Positions 8,042-15,168 of a stretch of 20,342 nt of DNA are shown one piece after another. Numbering within the stretch: position 1 is the stretch's first letter; each line of letters begins with the position of its first letter. The position numbers and the translations under genes are program-made. Below the pieces are notes generated by a model. The model was given only the letters and a program-made list of their open reading frames with translations, was not told the origin of the DNA and made no database searches. The stretch lies in contig DKYP01000115.1 in the NCBI GenBank assembly GCA_002499945.1, positions 1 to 20,342 of the forward strand. The letters run 5' to 3'. The DNA is from Lachnoclostridium sp. UBA7097 (GTDB taxonomy: Bacteria > Bacillota > Clostridia > Lachnospirales > Lachnospiraceae).

Positions 8042-8752
8042 TTTCCTGGTCCGGTTTTCAATTATTGGCAGGATTTTCCCACGCTTACGTAAGGGAACCT
8101 GCACAATGGAACCATCAGACATAATAATGTCATTTCCTGATTTCCTGGATACATAGTCAAGGTTAATTAAAAAACTGCGCCCTACCGGGAGAAAATAGTC
8201 CGTACCGCTGAAAGAGCCCACTATCTGCGTAAGTGCACCAGAAAAGGAAAAATTACCTGATACGGCATGCAGGATAACAGTGTGTGACTTGCCTGTTTCA
8301 AAAAATATAATATCTTCATATGGCAATGTGACTATTTTTTTCCGGCAGGCGAATGTAAAGTGTGGTTTTGCTTTTTTAAGCAGCGGGCCACAACGTGACA
8401 TTGCATTCTCGAAGTGGCTGCGTTCATATGGTTTCTGTAAATAATAAATGGCATTTACTTCATAGCTGTCCATGGCATGTTCTTTGGAAGAAGTAGTAAA
8501 TATAATACCTCCATTATACTGCAGGCTGCGGAGTTTTCTTGCTGCTTCCATGCCATTTAATTCTGGCATAAAGATATCCAGGAATATAAGTTCCGGCTTA
8601 TTGTCTGCCTGCCTGAAAGCAGTGACCAGTTCCATGCTTGAAGAAAAAGAAGCCAGCTGGAAATCCATATTCATTTGTTTTGCATATATATTAAGATAGT
8701 GTTCCAGGCGCATGGTATCACTTTCTGAATCATCACACAGGTATATTAACAT
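8030..8752 (-). CDS. LytTR-family response regulator (REC-LytTR)
   Basis: A 240-aa cytoplasmic transcription regulator. Residues 1 to about 115 are a receiver domain with acidic pocket Asp7-Asp8 (YLCDDSES), phospho-acceptor Asp59 in LIFLDIFMPELNG, Thr near 87 and Lys in YYLQKPY. Residues about 135-235 form a LytTR DNA-binding domain, with the VTLPYEDIIFFE strand pattern and the FLPVGRSFLINLDYV segment. This is the AgrA/LytR architecture. Start ATG 8752 has AAGGAG 9 nt upstream on the minus strand. No cognate LytS/AgrC-type kinase is adjacent, but a hybrid kinase converges from the other side. The promoter region carries two tandem 11-bp repeats and a near copy before the divergent chemoreceptor gene, consistent with autoregulation and control of the receptor (inference). 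Confidence 0.93.
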   Translation of the reverse strand: MLIYLCDDSESDTMRLEHYLNIYAKQMNMDFQLASFSSSMELVTAFRQADNKPELIFLDIFMPELNGMEAARKLRSLQYNGGIIFTTSSKEHAMDSYEVNAIYYLQKPYERSHFENAMSRCGPLLKKAKPHFTFACRKKIVTLPYEDIIFFETGKSHTVILHAVSGNFSFSGALTQIVGSFSGTDYFLPVGRSFLINLDYVSRKSGNDIIMSDGSIVQVPLRKRGKILPIIENRTRKPPL

Positions 8753-8803
8753 AGAAAACTACTCCTTTTAATGTATTTTGTGTAAATGTGAAAAGCAATT
8801 TTT

Positions 8804-8825
8804 TGCGGATTAATTGCGGATTAAT
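8804..8825. repeat. Perfect 11-bp tandem repeat in the LytTR/chemoreceptor intergenic region
   Basis: TGCGGATTAAT occurs at 8804-8814 and immediately again at 8815-8825, with a degenerate third unit after it. The 11-bp period places both copies on the same DNA face. It lies 52-73 bp upstream of the LytTR regulator start and is the likely operator for it or another regulator. Confidence 0.7.
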
Positions 8826-8836
8826 GCTTTTTAATA

Positions 8837-8845
8837 AGTATAACA
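8837..8845 (-). promoter_or_regulatory. Candidate extended -10 promoter for the LytTR regulator
   Basis: On the minus strand these bases read TGTTATACT, an extended -10 (TG-N-TATACT). The -35 is poor. Transcription would start near 8830, which places the tandem 11-mers at the beginning of the transcript, where a bound protein could block it. A TTGCTT-17-TACATT pair (8798 to 8770) was also seen, but its start point would fall on the ribosome binding site. Confidence 0.35.
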
Positions 8846-8897
8846 TACCTTGCCAGGAAATTACCATAAAATTATTTTATATTTGCATTGAAAATTT

Positions 8898-8908
8898 TGC
8901 GGTTTAAT
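8898..8908 (+). promoter_or_regulatory. Third, near-perfect copy of the 11-mer before the chemoreceptor gene
   Basis: TGCGGTTTAAT differs by one base from the tandem unit at 8804-8825 and has the same orientation, 83 bp from the second unit. It lies 9 bp before a TATAGT (8917-8922) that could be a -10 for the chemoreceptor gene. A second -10-like TATACT is at 8962-8967. Confidence 0.45.
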
Positions 8909-8973
8909 TGTATGATTATAGTGTGAAAAATGTAGCGTTTTTCTAAAGCGTATTGATACACTATACTTTTTGT

Positions 8974-8992
8974 GCCGCCGGCCAAAGGCGGC
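8974..8992 (+). promoter_or_regulatory. Leader hairpin just upstream of the chemoreceptor ribosome binding site
   Basis: GCCGCC (8974-8979) pairs with GGCGGC (8987-8992) around a 7-nt loop. TGGAGGA (8997-9003) follows 4 nt later and precedes ATG 9009. A GC-only stem so close to the ribosome binding site in an AT-rich leader may affect mRNA stability or translation. Confidence 0.45.
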
Positions 8993-9008
8993 GGAATGGA
9001 GGATTATT

Positions 9009-10694
9009 ATGTTAAAAAACATGAAAGTAAGGACCAGCCTTGCCATGGGATTCGGTATTACTATTATACTTTCCGTTTCCATTATTGTTGTAATGCAGCT
9101 TATAATAGATTACCAGGGTAATACATATAACAGCATTATCAACAGGCAGGTAAGGGCAAATGAGCTGATTTTACAGTGCCGTATTTACACCAACAATGCT
9201 GCCAGGAATATAAGGGATATGGCATTAGACCCACAGGATACCACTGGCAACGAAAAACTCCAGAATGACATAGATGCAGCATTGGCAGGGCTTGAAGAAT
9301 GTACAACAGAGATTACTAATGTTTATCCGTTATCTGATGGCAAAGTTGATAACTATATTACTGCCATGAAAGACTGGTACAATGAAGTGCCGGATATCCT
9401 TAGTGCAATCAAAGCCAACAACCAGAGGGAAGCCATAAGGCTTATTAAGAACAGTTGTACACCAAAGCTGAATGATATGATTGGCATTGTACAGGATATA
9501 TCTTCCAGCCTGTCAGAAGAACAGAACAGGATTATTGCGGAGCAGCATAGCCAGATTAGCCATGCAAAGACTATAATGATTATAGTAACTATAATAGCTG
9601 CATGTTTAACAATGTTTATAGCTGTATGTCTTATTGAAAGTATTATACAGCCAGTAAAGCAGGTAAGTATTGCACTTAAAGGCTTTAGCAAGGGTGAGCT
9701 GGATATTCCTGTAAAATATAACAGCCGCAGTGAACTTGGCGGGATGTGTAACGACCTTAGGAGAAGCCAGCATGTGCTGTCTGGGATTATTAGTGATGAA
9801 TGTGATATATTAGAAGAAATGGCAAATGGCAATTTTGATATTAAAACAAGGGATGAAAGCCTGTATGTAGGGGAATTAGAAAAGGTATTAAAATCATTAC
9901 GTATTATTAATGGCAATTTAAGTAACACACTTGGGCAGATTATGCGCAGTGCCAGCCAGGTTGCAAGTGAAGCAGCACAGATGTCAAACGGGTCACAGTC
10001 CCTGGCACAGGGTGCTACTGAACAGGCAAGCTCTGTGGAACAGCTTGCCTCCACAATATCAGAAATATCCAATAATTCCAGGGATAATGCCCATAACAGT
10101 GAACAGGCAAGCAACCAGTCAAAACTTGCAGGCAGGCAGGTTGAAGAAAGCGTCAGCCTTATGAATGATATGGTTGTGGCAATGGAGAATATATCAGAAT
10201 CTTCCAATGAAATCAGTAAAATTATCTCTACAATTGAAAATATTTCATTCCAGACCAATATACTGGCATTAAATGCAGCTGTAGAGGCAAGCCGTGCCGG
10301 GGAAGCAGGCAAGGGTTTTGCTGTAGTAGCGGAGGAAGTGCGTGGCCTTGCTGCCAAATCAGATGAAGCAGCCAAAGCAACCAAGAACCTTATTGAACAT
10401 TCAATACTTACTGTTAATGAGGGAAGCAGTATTGTAAAAAGTGTGTCAGATTCTTTGACAAAGACAGTTGAAATATCCAACCATGTACTGGAATCTGTCC
10501 ATTTAATTACACAGGCAACTACAGAAGAATTTGAATCAATAAAACAGGTAACAAAGGGAATTAATGAGATTTCGTGTGTAGTACAGACAAATTCCGCCAC
10601 AAGTGAAGAATTTGCCGCTTCAAGTGTAGAATTGTCAAACCAGGCAGCTTTCATGAAAGACCTTTTAAGCAAGTTCAGGCTGCGTAACCAATAA
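9009..10694 (+). CDS. Methyl-accepting chemotaxis protein
   Basis: A transmembrane chemoreceptor that would control CheA autophosphorylation and so flagellar rotation. It has 561 aa from ATG 9009, chosen because GGAGG lies 5-6 nt upstream; a TTG 13 codons earlier falls in the leader hairpin. TM1 is residues about 14-34 and TM2 about 188-209. The roughly 150 residues between are helical and resemble the four-helix-bundle MCP sensor family (4HB_MCP). A HAMP domain follows (about 211-262), then a long coiled coil. The highly conserved signalling tip (FQTNILALNAAVEASRA, then GKGFAVVAEEVRGLA) lies at about 414-448. Gln/Glu-rich helices suitable for methylation flank the tip. It ends KFRLRNQ, with no CheR-tethering pentapeptide. 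The ligand is unknown. It stands alone, without che genes, and is divergent from the LytTR regulator. Confidence 0.95.
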   Translation: MLKNMKVRTSLAMGFGITIILSVSIIVVMQLIIDYQGNTYNSIINRQVRANELILQCRIYTNNAARNIRDMALDPQDTTGNEKLQNDIDAALAGLEECTTEITNVYPLSDGKVDNYITAMKDWYNEVPDILSAIKANNQREAIRLIKNSCTPKLNDMIGIVQDISSSLSEEQNRIIAEQHSQISHAKTIMIIVTIIAACLTMFIAVCLIESIIQPVKQVSIALKGFSKGELDIPVKYNSRSELGGMCNDLRRSQHVLSGIISDECDILEEMANGNFDIKTRDESLYVGELEKVLKSLRIINGNLSNTLGQIMRSASQVASEAAQMSNGSQSLAQGATEQASSVEQLASTISEISNNSRDNAHNSEQASNQSKLAGRQVEESVSLMNDMVVAMENISESSNEISKIISTIENISFQTNILALNAAVEASRAGEAGKGFAVVAEEVRGLAAKSDEAAKATKNLIEHSILTVNEGSSIVKSVSDSLTKTVEISNHVLESVHLITQATTEEFESIKQVTKGINEISCVVQTNSATSEEFAASSVELSNQAAFMKDLLSKFRLRNQ

Positions 10695-10731
10695 AAGCTG
10701 TACACTATAAATAATAACCAGTAAACTATGG

Positions 10732-10766
10732 CAGGTGTAAAGTTTTTAACAGAAGCTTTGCACCTG
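10732..10766 (+). terminator. Hairpin between chemoreceptor and phosphoesterase genes
   Basis: CAGGTGTAAAG (10732-10742) pairs with CTTTGCACCTG (10756-10766): 11 bp with one G-T wobble and a 13-nt loop, followed by TTTAATT. It is probably the chemoreceptor terminator, perhaps leaky. The next start codon is only 22 bp away, so the hairpin may lie in the leader of the next gene. Confidence 0.6.
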
Positions 10767-10788
10767 TTTAATTATGTAAAGGGGTTTT

Positions 10789-11478
10789 ATGCATAGAATA
10801 GCAGTTATATCAGATACACATGGCAGGCTCAGGGAAGAAGTATCAGGGCAGGCAGGCACTTGTGAAGCAATACTCCATGCTGGTGATATAGACAGTATGG
10901 AAGTGGCACAGGCACTTAAAAAAATTGCGCCATTATATGTGGTAAGGGGTAATACTGATGGTGAATGGGCAGCAGATATCCCGGAGGAACTGTATTTTAA
11001 ATTATATGGATTTAATTTTTATATGGTACACAACAAAAAGCATATAAAAGCAGATATTTCCAGGACAGATATAATAATTTATGGGCATTCACATAAATAC
11101 AAAGAAGAATATACAGGAAATGTATTATATTTAAATCCTGGCAGCTGCGGTCCAGGACGCTTCAGGCTGGCAGCCACCATGGCAGTAATTACACTTGATG
11201 AAGAGGCACATAAATTTTATGTGGAGAAAAAAGACTGCCTGCATATGCAGGATACAGCCATTGCAGCAGAAGAGGGAGAAAGGACACTACATAAAGATAT
11301 GTACAGCCTTGTCCGTAAGATAATAAAAGATATGGACATGGGAAAGGGTATACCTGAAATAGCCAGAAAGAATGGCATACCAGAAGAACTTGCAGAGAAA
11401 ATCTGCCGTATCTACAGCACACATAATGGAATAGATGTAGATGGTATATTAAACAGGCTTGATATATGGAATCTATAA
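10789..11478 (+). CDS. YfcE/MJ0936-family metallophosphoesterase with C-terminal helical extension
   Basis: A cytoplasmic binuclear-metal phosphoesterase, probably acting on phosphodiesters. Metal ligands and catalytic residues of the family are visible: Asp9 and His11 (ISDTHG), Asp33 (HAGDID), Asn55 (RGNTDG), His81 (MVHNKKH), His100 and His102 (YGHSHK). They are followed by the NPGSCGPGR loop around residues 116-124. The family core is about 155 residues. This protein has 229 aa, and residues about 165-229 form an extra helical region with a helix-turn-helix-like pattern (IPEIARKNGIPEELAEKICR). The start at 10789 has AAAGGGG 4 nt upstream. It lies 83 bp before the Hsp90 operon on the same strand and might be cotranscribed with it. 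The substrate is unknown. Confidence 0.88.
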   Translation: MHRIAVISDTHGRLREEVSGQAGTCEAILHAGDIDSMEVAQALKKIAPLYVVRGNTDGEWAADIPEELYFKLYGFNFYMVHNKKHIKADISRTDIIIYGHSHKYKEEYTGNVLYLNPGSCGPGRFRLAATMAVITLDEEAHKFYVEKKDCLHMQDTAIAAEEGERTLHKDMYSLVRKIIKDMDMGKGIPEIARKNGIPEELAEKICRIYSTHNGIDVDGILNRLDIWNL

Positions 11479-11529
11479 ATTATAAAGGCATCTCCCCAAA
11501 AACACTATCTATGTTAAAATATACAATAT

Positions 11530-11547
11530 AACCCAGTCCTCTGGGTT
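11530..11547 (+). promoter_or_regulatory. Leader hairpin before the first paralog gene
   Basis: AACCCAG (11530-11536) pairs perfectly with CTGGGTT (11541-11547), loop TCCT. GGGGAGG (11551-11557), the ribosome binding site for 11562, follows at once. Upstream, TCTCCCC (11491-11497) is complementary to that site (six Watson-Crick pairs plus one wobble), so read-through mRNA from the phosphoesterase gene could sequester it. AT-rich -10-like elements (TAAAAT, TACAAT) lie at 11515-11528, but I see no convincing -35. Confidence 0.4.
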
Positions 11548-11561
11548 TCCGGGGAGGATAT

Positions 11562-12695
11562 ATGACAGAAGAAGAACAGATAAGGCAGGCTTATAAACAG
11601 ACTTTAAATATGCCCCCTTCAAAGGCGCGTAATGAAATATTATATAGTCTGGTAAAGCGTGCAGATATTATTAAAAGCCACCACCTGCAGAAATATTTAA
11701 GATGGATGTATGCCAGTGAACTTATGAGGTGCGGTGACCAGGGAAAGGTATTTGCTGTAGTTGCAGAATATATTGCACTCCGTGAAGAAGAGGAGAAGTG
11801 GTGTCCTCCCGGCGGTATTGATGGAATTGAATATATGGCCGATTACTGCCTTGAGGTTTTATGTTACCTGCCACAGATTACACTTCCACAGGCGGAAGAA
11901 ATAATAAAGACACTGGAAAAGATGCTTCTTTATAACAGGTTTGGCAGAAGACTTTATTACCAGAGGTTATTCCGTTTTTATTCAGTAATTGATACAAATA
12001 AAGCACTGGAATATTTTTATCTGTTTAAAAATACACGGCGTGACATTTGTTCCGATTGCAAGGCATGTGAACAGGCGGATATGGTGCGGCTTTTTTACAG
12101 GATTGGCGATATAACAAGGGCAGATGCGCTTGCACGCCCTATATTTGATGGCACATTAAAGTGCCATGATGTCCCACGTAATGTATGGCAGGTTTATTTA
12201 CAGCGGGCACTTGATTATAAAGACTTAAAAAAAGCTGTGCCACTTGCAGAATCGTTGTACAGGACAAGCAGTATTAATGACCCTACGGATTTAGGGTATT
12301 TTGGTGCAGTTATGCGCTGTTTTGCATTTACATCACAGGCAAAGGCAGTAAATATTTTAAAAAGTCTTCTGGAAGGCTGGGAGATACTATGGGACAAGGA
12401 ACGGTGGTTTTCATTCCTTACAGGTGCATGGACTGTATGCCATGAATATTCAAAGCAGGAAAGTACAATGTATATTCCAAAGCTTCCAGATAAAGTACCA
12501 TTCTGGAATGAAAATGGCATTTATAATACAAAAGAAATGGAGAAATGGTTTTACAGCCAGGCTGTTTCTGTTGCAGAAAGCTTTGACAGGCGCAATGGCA
12601 CAGATTATTATATAAAAGAACTGGAACGTGTGGTATCCGGGGCAGGTTATAAAGAAGGACAGCGTTTCTGGCTTATAGAAAGAAATCAGATTTAA
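11562..12695 (+). CDS. Paralog 1 of a four-cysteine helical protein family (Hsp90-associated)
   Basis: I do not recognise this 377-aa protein by name. It has no signal peptide or membrane segment and appears almost entirely helical, with short repeating A-x3-Y/F patterns that suggest a TPR-like helical repeat. It is clearly homologous to the proteins at 15169-16221 and 16238-17329. Shared landmarks are LPQI near 105; VIDTNKALEYF; DCKACEQ with Cys166 and Cys169; GDI then CHDVP with Cys201; DLGYFGAVMRCFA with Cys253; and EKWFYSQA followed by FDRRNGT at 341. The four cysteines recur at nearly identical spacing in the other two, suggesting a metal or redox site. It has a C-terminal tail of about 25 residues that the others lack. 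The stop is 13 bp before the Hsp90-like gene, so the two are cotranscribed. I infer a partner, adaptor or client of that chaperone. Confidence 0.82.
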   Translation: MTEEEQIRQAYKQTLNMPPSKARNEILYSLVKRADIIKSHHLQKYLRWMYASELMRCGDQGKVFAVVAEYIALREEEEKWCPPGGIDGIEYMADYCLEVLCYLPQITLPQAEEIIKTLEKMLLYNRFGRRLYYQRLFRFYSVIDTNKALEYFYLFKNTRRDICSDCKACEQADMVRLFYRIGDITRADALARPIFDGTLKCHDVPRNVWQVYLQRALDYKDLKKAVPLAESLYRTSSINDPTDLGYFGAVMRCFAFTSQAKAVNILKSLLEGWEILWDKERWFSFLTGAWTVCHEYSKQESTMYIPKLPDKVPFWNENGIYNTKEMEKWFYSQAVSVAESFDRRNGTDYYIKELERVVSGAGYKEGQRFWLIERNQI

Positions 12696-12708
12696 TGGGG
12701 GAAATTTT

Positions 12709-15165
12709 ATGGGATTATTTTTAGAAACTGCATTAATACGGGGAAGGGGTTCATTTCCTGTAAAAAAATATCTTAAAAACCTTGCTGGCAGCAATGGCAG
12801 TTATGGAATAGTACCAGAAGAGTGCATTATAAGTACAAGCCCAAAGGGTACAACAGTACAGTTTAACAGTGATGTGTGTGGATATGAAGAGCTTGCCTCT
12901 GCATTATCAAGGGAATCAAAAGGGGAAGTCCTTCTTTGTTATATTTATGATGATGATTTCTGGGGATATTTTCTTTATGGGAATGGCATGGAAAAAGACC
13001 GTTTCTGTCCTATACCTGATTATTTTGGTGATGTAACAGAAGAAGAGGTTATAAAAAGTGCAGGGGATGCCGGGATATTGCAGGAAGTATTTGGCGTGCC
13101 TGCTGCAAGGTTAAACCGTTACCTGTGTTTCTGGGAAGATACAGAAGACATGAAAGCTTATCCCGGAGATGAATATGGTTATGATGCATGGCAGATGGAG
13201 GACTTTATAAAAGCACTTGGTTTTACAGTCCCTGAAGAAAATAATACAGATGGAAATATAGATAAAGATAATACAGAAAATAATACAAATGAAAGCAACA
13301 CAAATGAAAGTAATACAAATGAAAATGTCCAGGAAGACAACGGTATAAAGGAACTTCCAGCCATTTCCGAAAGTACAGGAAACAGCCGCTACCACTTCCA
13401 GGTAAACCTTGGGGGGATGTTAGATATATTATCCAACCATTTATATAAGAGTCCTGATGTATTTATAAGGGAACTTCTGCAGAATGGTGTTGATGCCATT
13501 ACAATGCGCCAGAAGAGGCAGCCGGAATGGGACGGCGGGGTCATTACAATTAACGTTGTGCAGGGCAGGAGAATAGAGTTTTCTGATAACGGTGCAGGGC
13601 TTACTGAAGAAGAAATACACCGTTTCCTTGCCATAATCGGGCAGTCCTCCAAGACACAGCTTGTAAACGGGCAGATTCCAGAAGATTACATAGGCAGGTT
13701 CGGCATAGGTCTTTTATCCTGCTTTATGGTATCTGATTCCATAGTAGTACATACAATACCAGCAGACGGAAGCCAGGCGCATGTGTGGACAGGGCTTCCA
13801 GACGGTACATATACACTAGAGCCCCTTGATATGGACTCCCTTATATATAAAACAAACGGGGCGGCAGGCACAACTGTAATACTGGAAGCAAAAAAGGGTG
13901 AGGAAAATTATTTCCAGAGGGAAAAAGTTGCAGAACTTGCCAGGTATTACGGGCTTGCACTTCCAGTACCTATATATATGTCAGGAAATCCTGAAAGGCT
14001 TAACAATGTACCACATGATTTCTCAGGCATAGGCCGCAGCCAGCTTTTATCATTTGGGAACTGGCTTTTTGATGAAGAATTTCTGGATGCAATACCAATA
14101 CAGACACCACATCTTAGCGGTGTGGCATATATTTTATCTTACCGTACTGATTCATCAATTAAAAGCGGACACCGTATTTATTTAAAACAGATGCTTCTTA
14201 CAGAAGAAGTAAATACACTGCTTCCTTCCTGGGCATTTTTCCTGCGCTGTTTTTTAAATACAAGAAACCTGCGTCCTACAGCATCACGTGAGGATTTCTA
14301 TGAGGACGCTGCACTTGAAGAAGCAAGGAATGAATTTGAAGACGCTGTAAGGAATTATCTTGAAAGGCTGGCAGAAGACAGCCAGGACCGTTTACAGGTT
14401 ATTGTCAATACCCATGTACAGGCCATTAAGTCAATGGCTGTATGGGATGACAGGATGTTCCGGCTGTTTATAGATTACCTGCCATTTGAAACAAGTGAAG
14501 GGACACGTACAGGAATCTTTTTAAAACATGCTGGTGAAGCGGCATGGGTCAGTTCAGTCCCGAAATTCCAGCAGTTAAGGCCGCTTTTTATGGCACAGGG
14601 CAGGCTTTTAATATGTACAGGGTATACAAACGACGAAGAACTGGTAAGGAAACTTGCCAATATGTTTTCACTTCCATTAGAGCCTTTCCAGGAAGACAGC
14701 ATGGACCTTGTATTAGAAGAATTAAGTTCATTTGAATACCAGCGTGTGGGATTTTTCACTGCCATTGCAGGCAAGGTACTGAAGAAATTTGACTGCAGGG
14801 CGGAAATAAGGCGTTTCCTGCCAATGGATTTGCCAGTGCTTTATTCAATGAGTGACGAAGTCCAGTTCCTAAGGCAGTTACAATCTGCAAAAGAAAGCAC
14901 TTCCAATATATTTTCTGATGCACTTTCTTCACTAATCAACAGTGTAGAAGACAAACCACTTGCCACGCTATACCTGAACCTTAACAGCCCGCTGGTACAG
15001 CGCCTTGTACAGATAGATGACAAAGCATTATTAAAAAGTGTTGCAGGTGTGCTCTATGTACAGGCACTTCTTGCGGGAGGCCATCCTTTAAGGGGAGGGG
15101 AATTAAAAGTTTTAAACAAAGAACTGTTAAACCTTATTGAATACAGCTTACAGGGGGAGGAGTAA
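12709..15165 (+). CDS. Hsp90/HtpG-like GHKL ATPase with novel N-terminal domain
   Basis: A cytoplasmic ATP-dependent chaperone homolog of 818 aa; ordinary HtpG is about 620-630. Residues 1 to about 175 are an extra domain rich in aromatic and acidic residues (LLCYIYDDDFWGYFLYG, then FCPIPDYFGD) that I cannot assign. A low-complexity linker (about 176-222) of Asn, Thr, Glu and Asp follows. The ATPase starts near 226: N-box RELLQNGVDAI with Glu255, Asn259 and Asp262, DNGAGL with Asp293, and the lid/G2 region RFGIGLLSCFMVSD. The middle domain includes YLKQMLLTEEVNTLLPSW, and then NLRPTASREDF, which matches the HtpG SRE segment. The C-terminus (LNSPLVQRLV, then YVQALLAGG) resembles the dimerisation domain. 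There is no EEVD tail. The start follows TGGGGGAAA, and the gene ends 3 bp before paralog 2. The nucleotide-binding residues look intact, so ATPase activity is expected. Confidence 0.9.
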   Translation: MGLFLETALIRGRGSFPVKKYLKNLAGSNGSYGIVPEECIISTSPKGTTVQFNSDVCGYEELASALSRESKGEVLLCYIYDDDFWGYFLYGNGMEKDRFCPIPDYFGDVTEEEVIKSAGDAGILQEVFGVPAARLNRYLCFWEDTEDMKAYPGDEYGYDAWQMEDFIKALGFTVPEENNTDGNIDKDNTENNTNESNTNESNTNENVQEDNGIKELPAISESTGNSRYHFQVNLGGMLDILSNHLYKSPDVFIRELLQNGVDAITMRQKRQPEWDGGVITINVVQGRRIEFSDNGAGLTEEEIHRFLAIIGQSSKTQLVNGQIPEDYIGRFGIGLLSCFMVSDSIVVHTIPADGSQAHVWTGLPDGTYTLEPLDMDSLIYKTNGAAGTTVILEAKKGEENYFQREKVAELARYYGLALPVPIYMSGNPERLNNVPHDFSGIGRSQLLSFGNWLFDEEFLDAIPIQTPHLSGVAYILSYRTDSSIKSGHRIYLKQMLLTEEVNTLLPSWAFFLRCFLNTRNLRPTASREDFYEDAALEEARNEFEDAVRNYLERLAEDSQDRLQVIVNTHVQAIKSMAVWDDRMFRLFIDYLPFETSEGTRTGIFLKHAGEAAWVSSVPKFQQLRPLFMAQGRLLICTGYTNDEELVRKLANMFSLPLEPFQEDSMDLVLEELSSFEYQRVGFFTAIAGKVLKKFDCRAEIRRFLPMDLPVLYSMSDEVQFLRQLQSAKESTSNIFSDALSSLINSVEDKPLATLYLNLNSPLVQRLVQIDDKALLKSVAGVLYVQALLAGGHPLRGGELKVLNKELLNLIEYSLQGEE
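13282..13326 (+). repeat. Three in-frame 15-bp repeats in the linker of the Hsp90-like gene
   Basis: Units AATACAAATGAAAGC, AACACAAATGAAAGT and AATACAAATGAAAAT lie head to tail at 13282-13296, 13297-13311 and 13312-13326, each encoding N-T-N-E-S/N. Gain or loss of units would keep the frame and change linker length between the N-terminal domain and the ATPase. Confidence 0.8.
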
Positions 15166-15168
15166 ACG

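Noticed and set aside
8934..8951. AGCGT direct repeat before the chemoreceptor gene
   Set aside because: A 5-bp repeat 13 bp apart is easily expected by chance in AT-rich DNA.
9353..10705. Long open frame (450 codons) on the minus strand opposite the chemoreceptor
   Set aside because: It is antisense to an unmistakable chemoreceptor domain, has no family motif and has odd Ser/Leu/Ile-rich composition. It arises from codon bias of the real gene.
13282..13326. Short regular repeats considered as a CRISPR-like array
   Set aside because: The units are contiguous, have no spacers, and lie in frame inside a coding linker.
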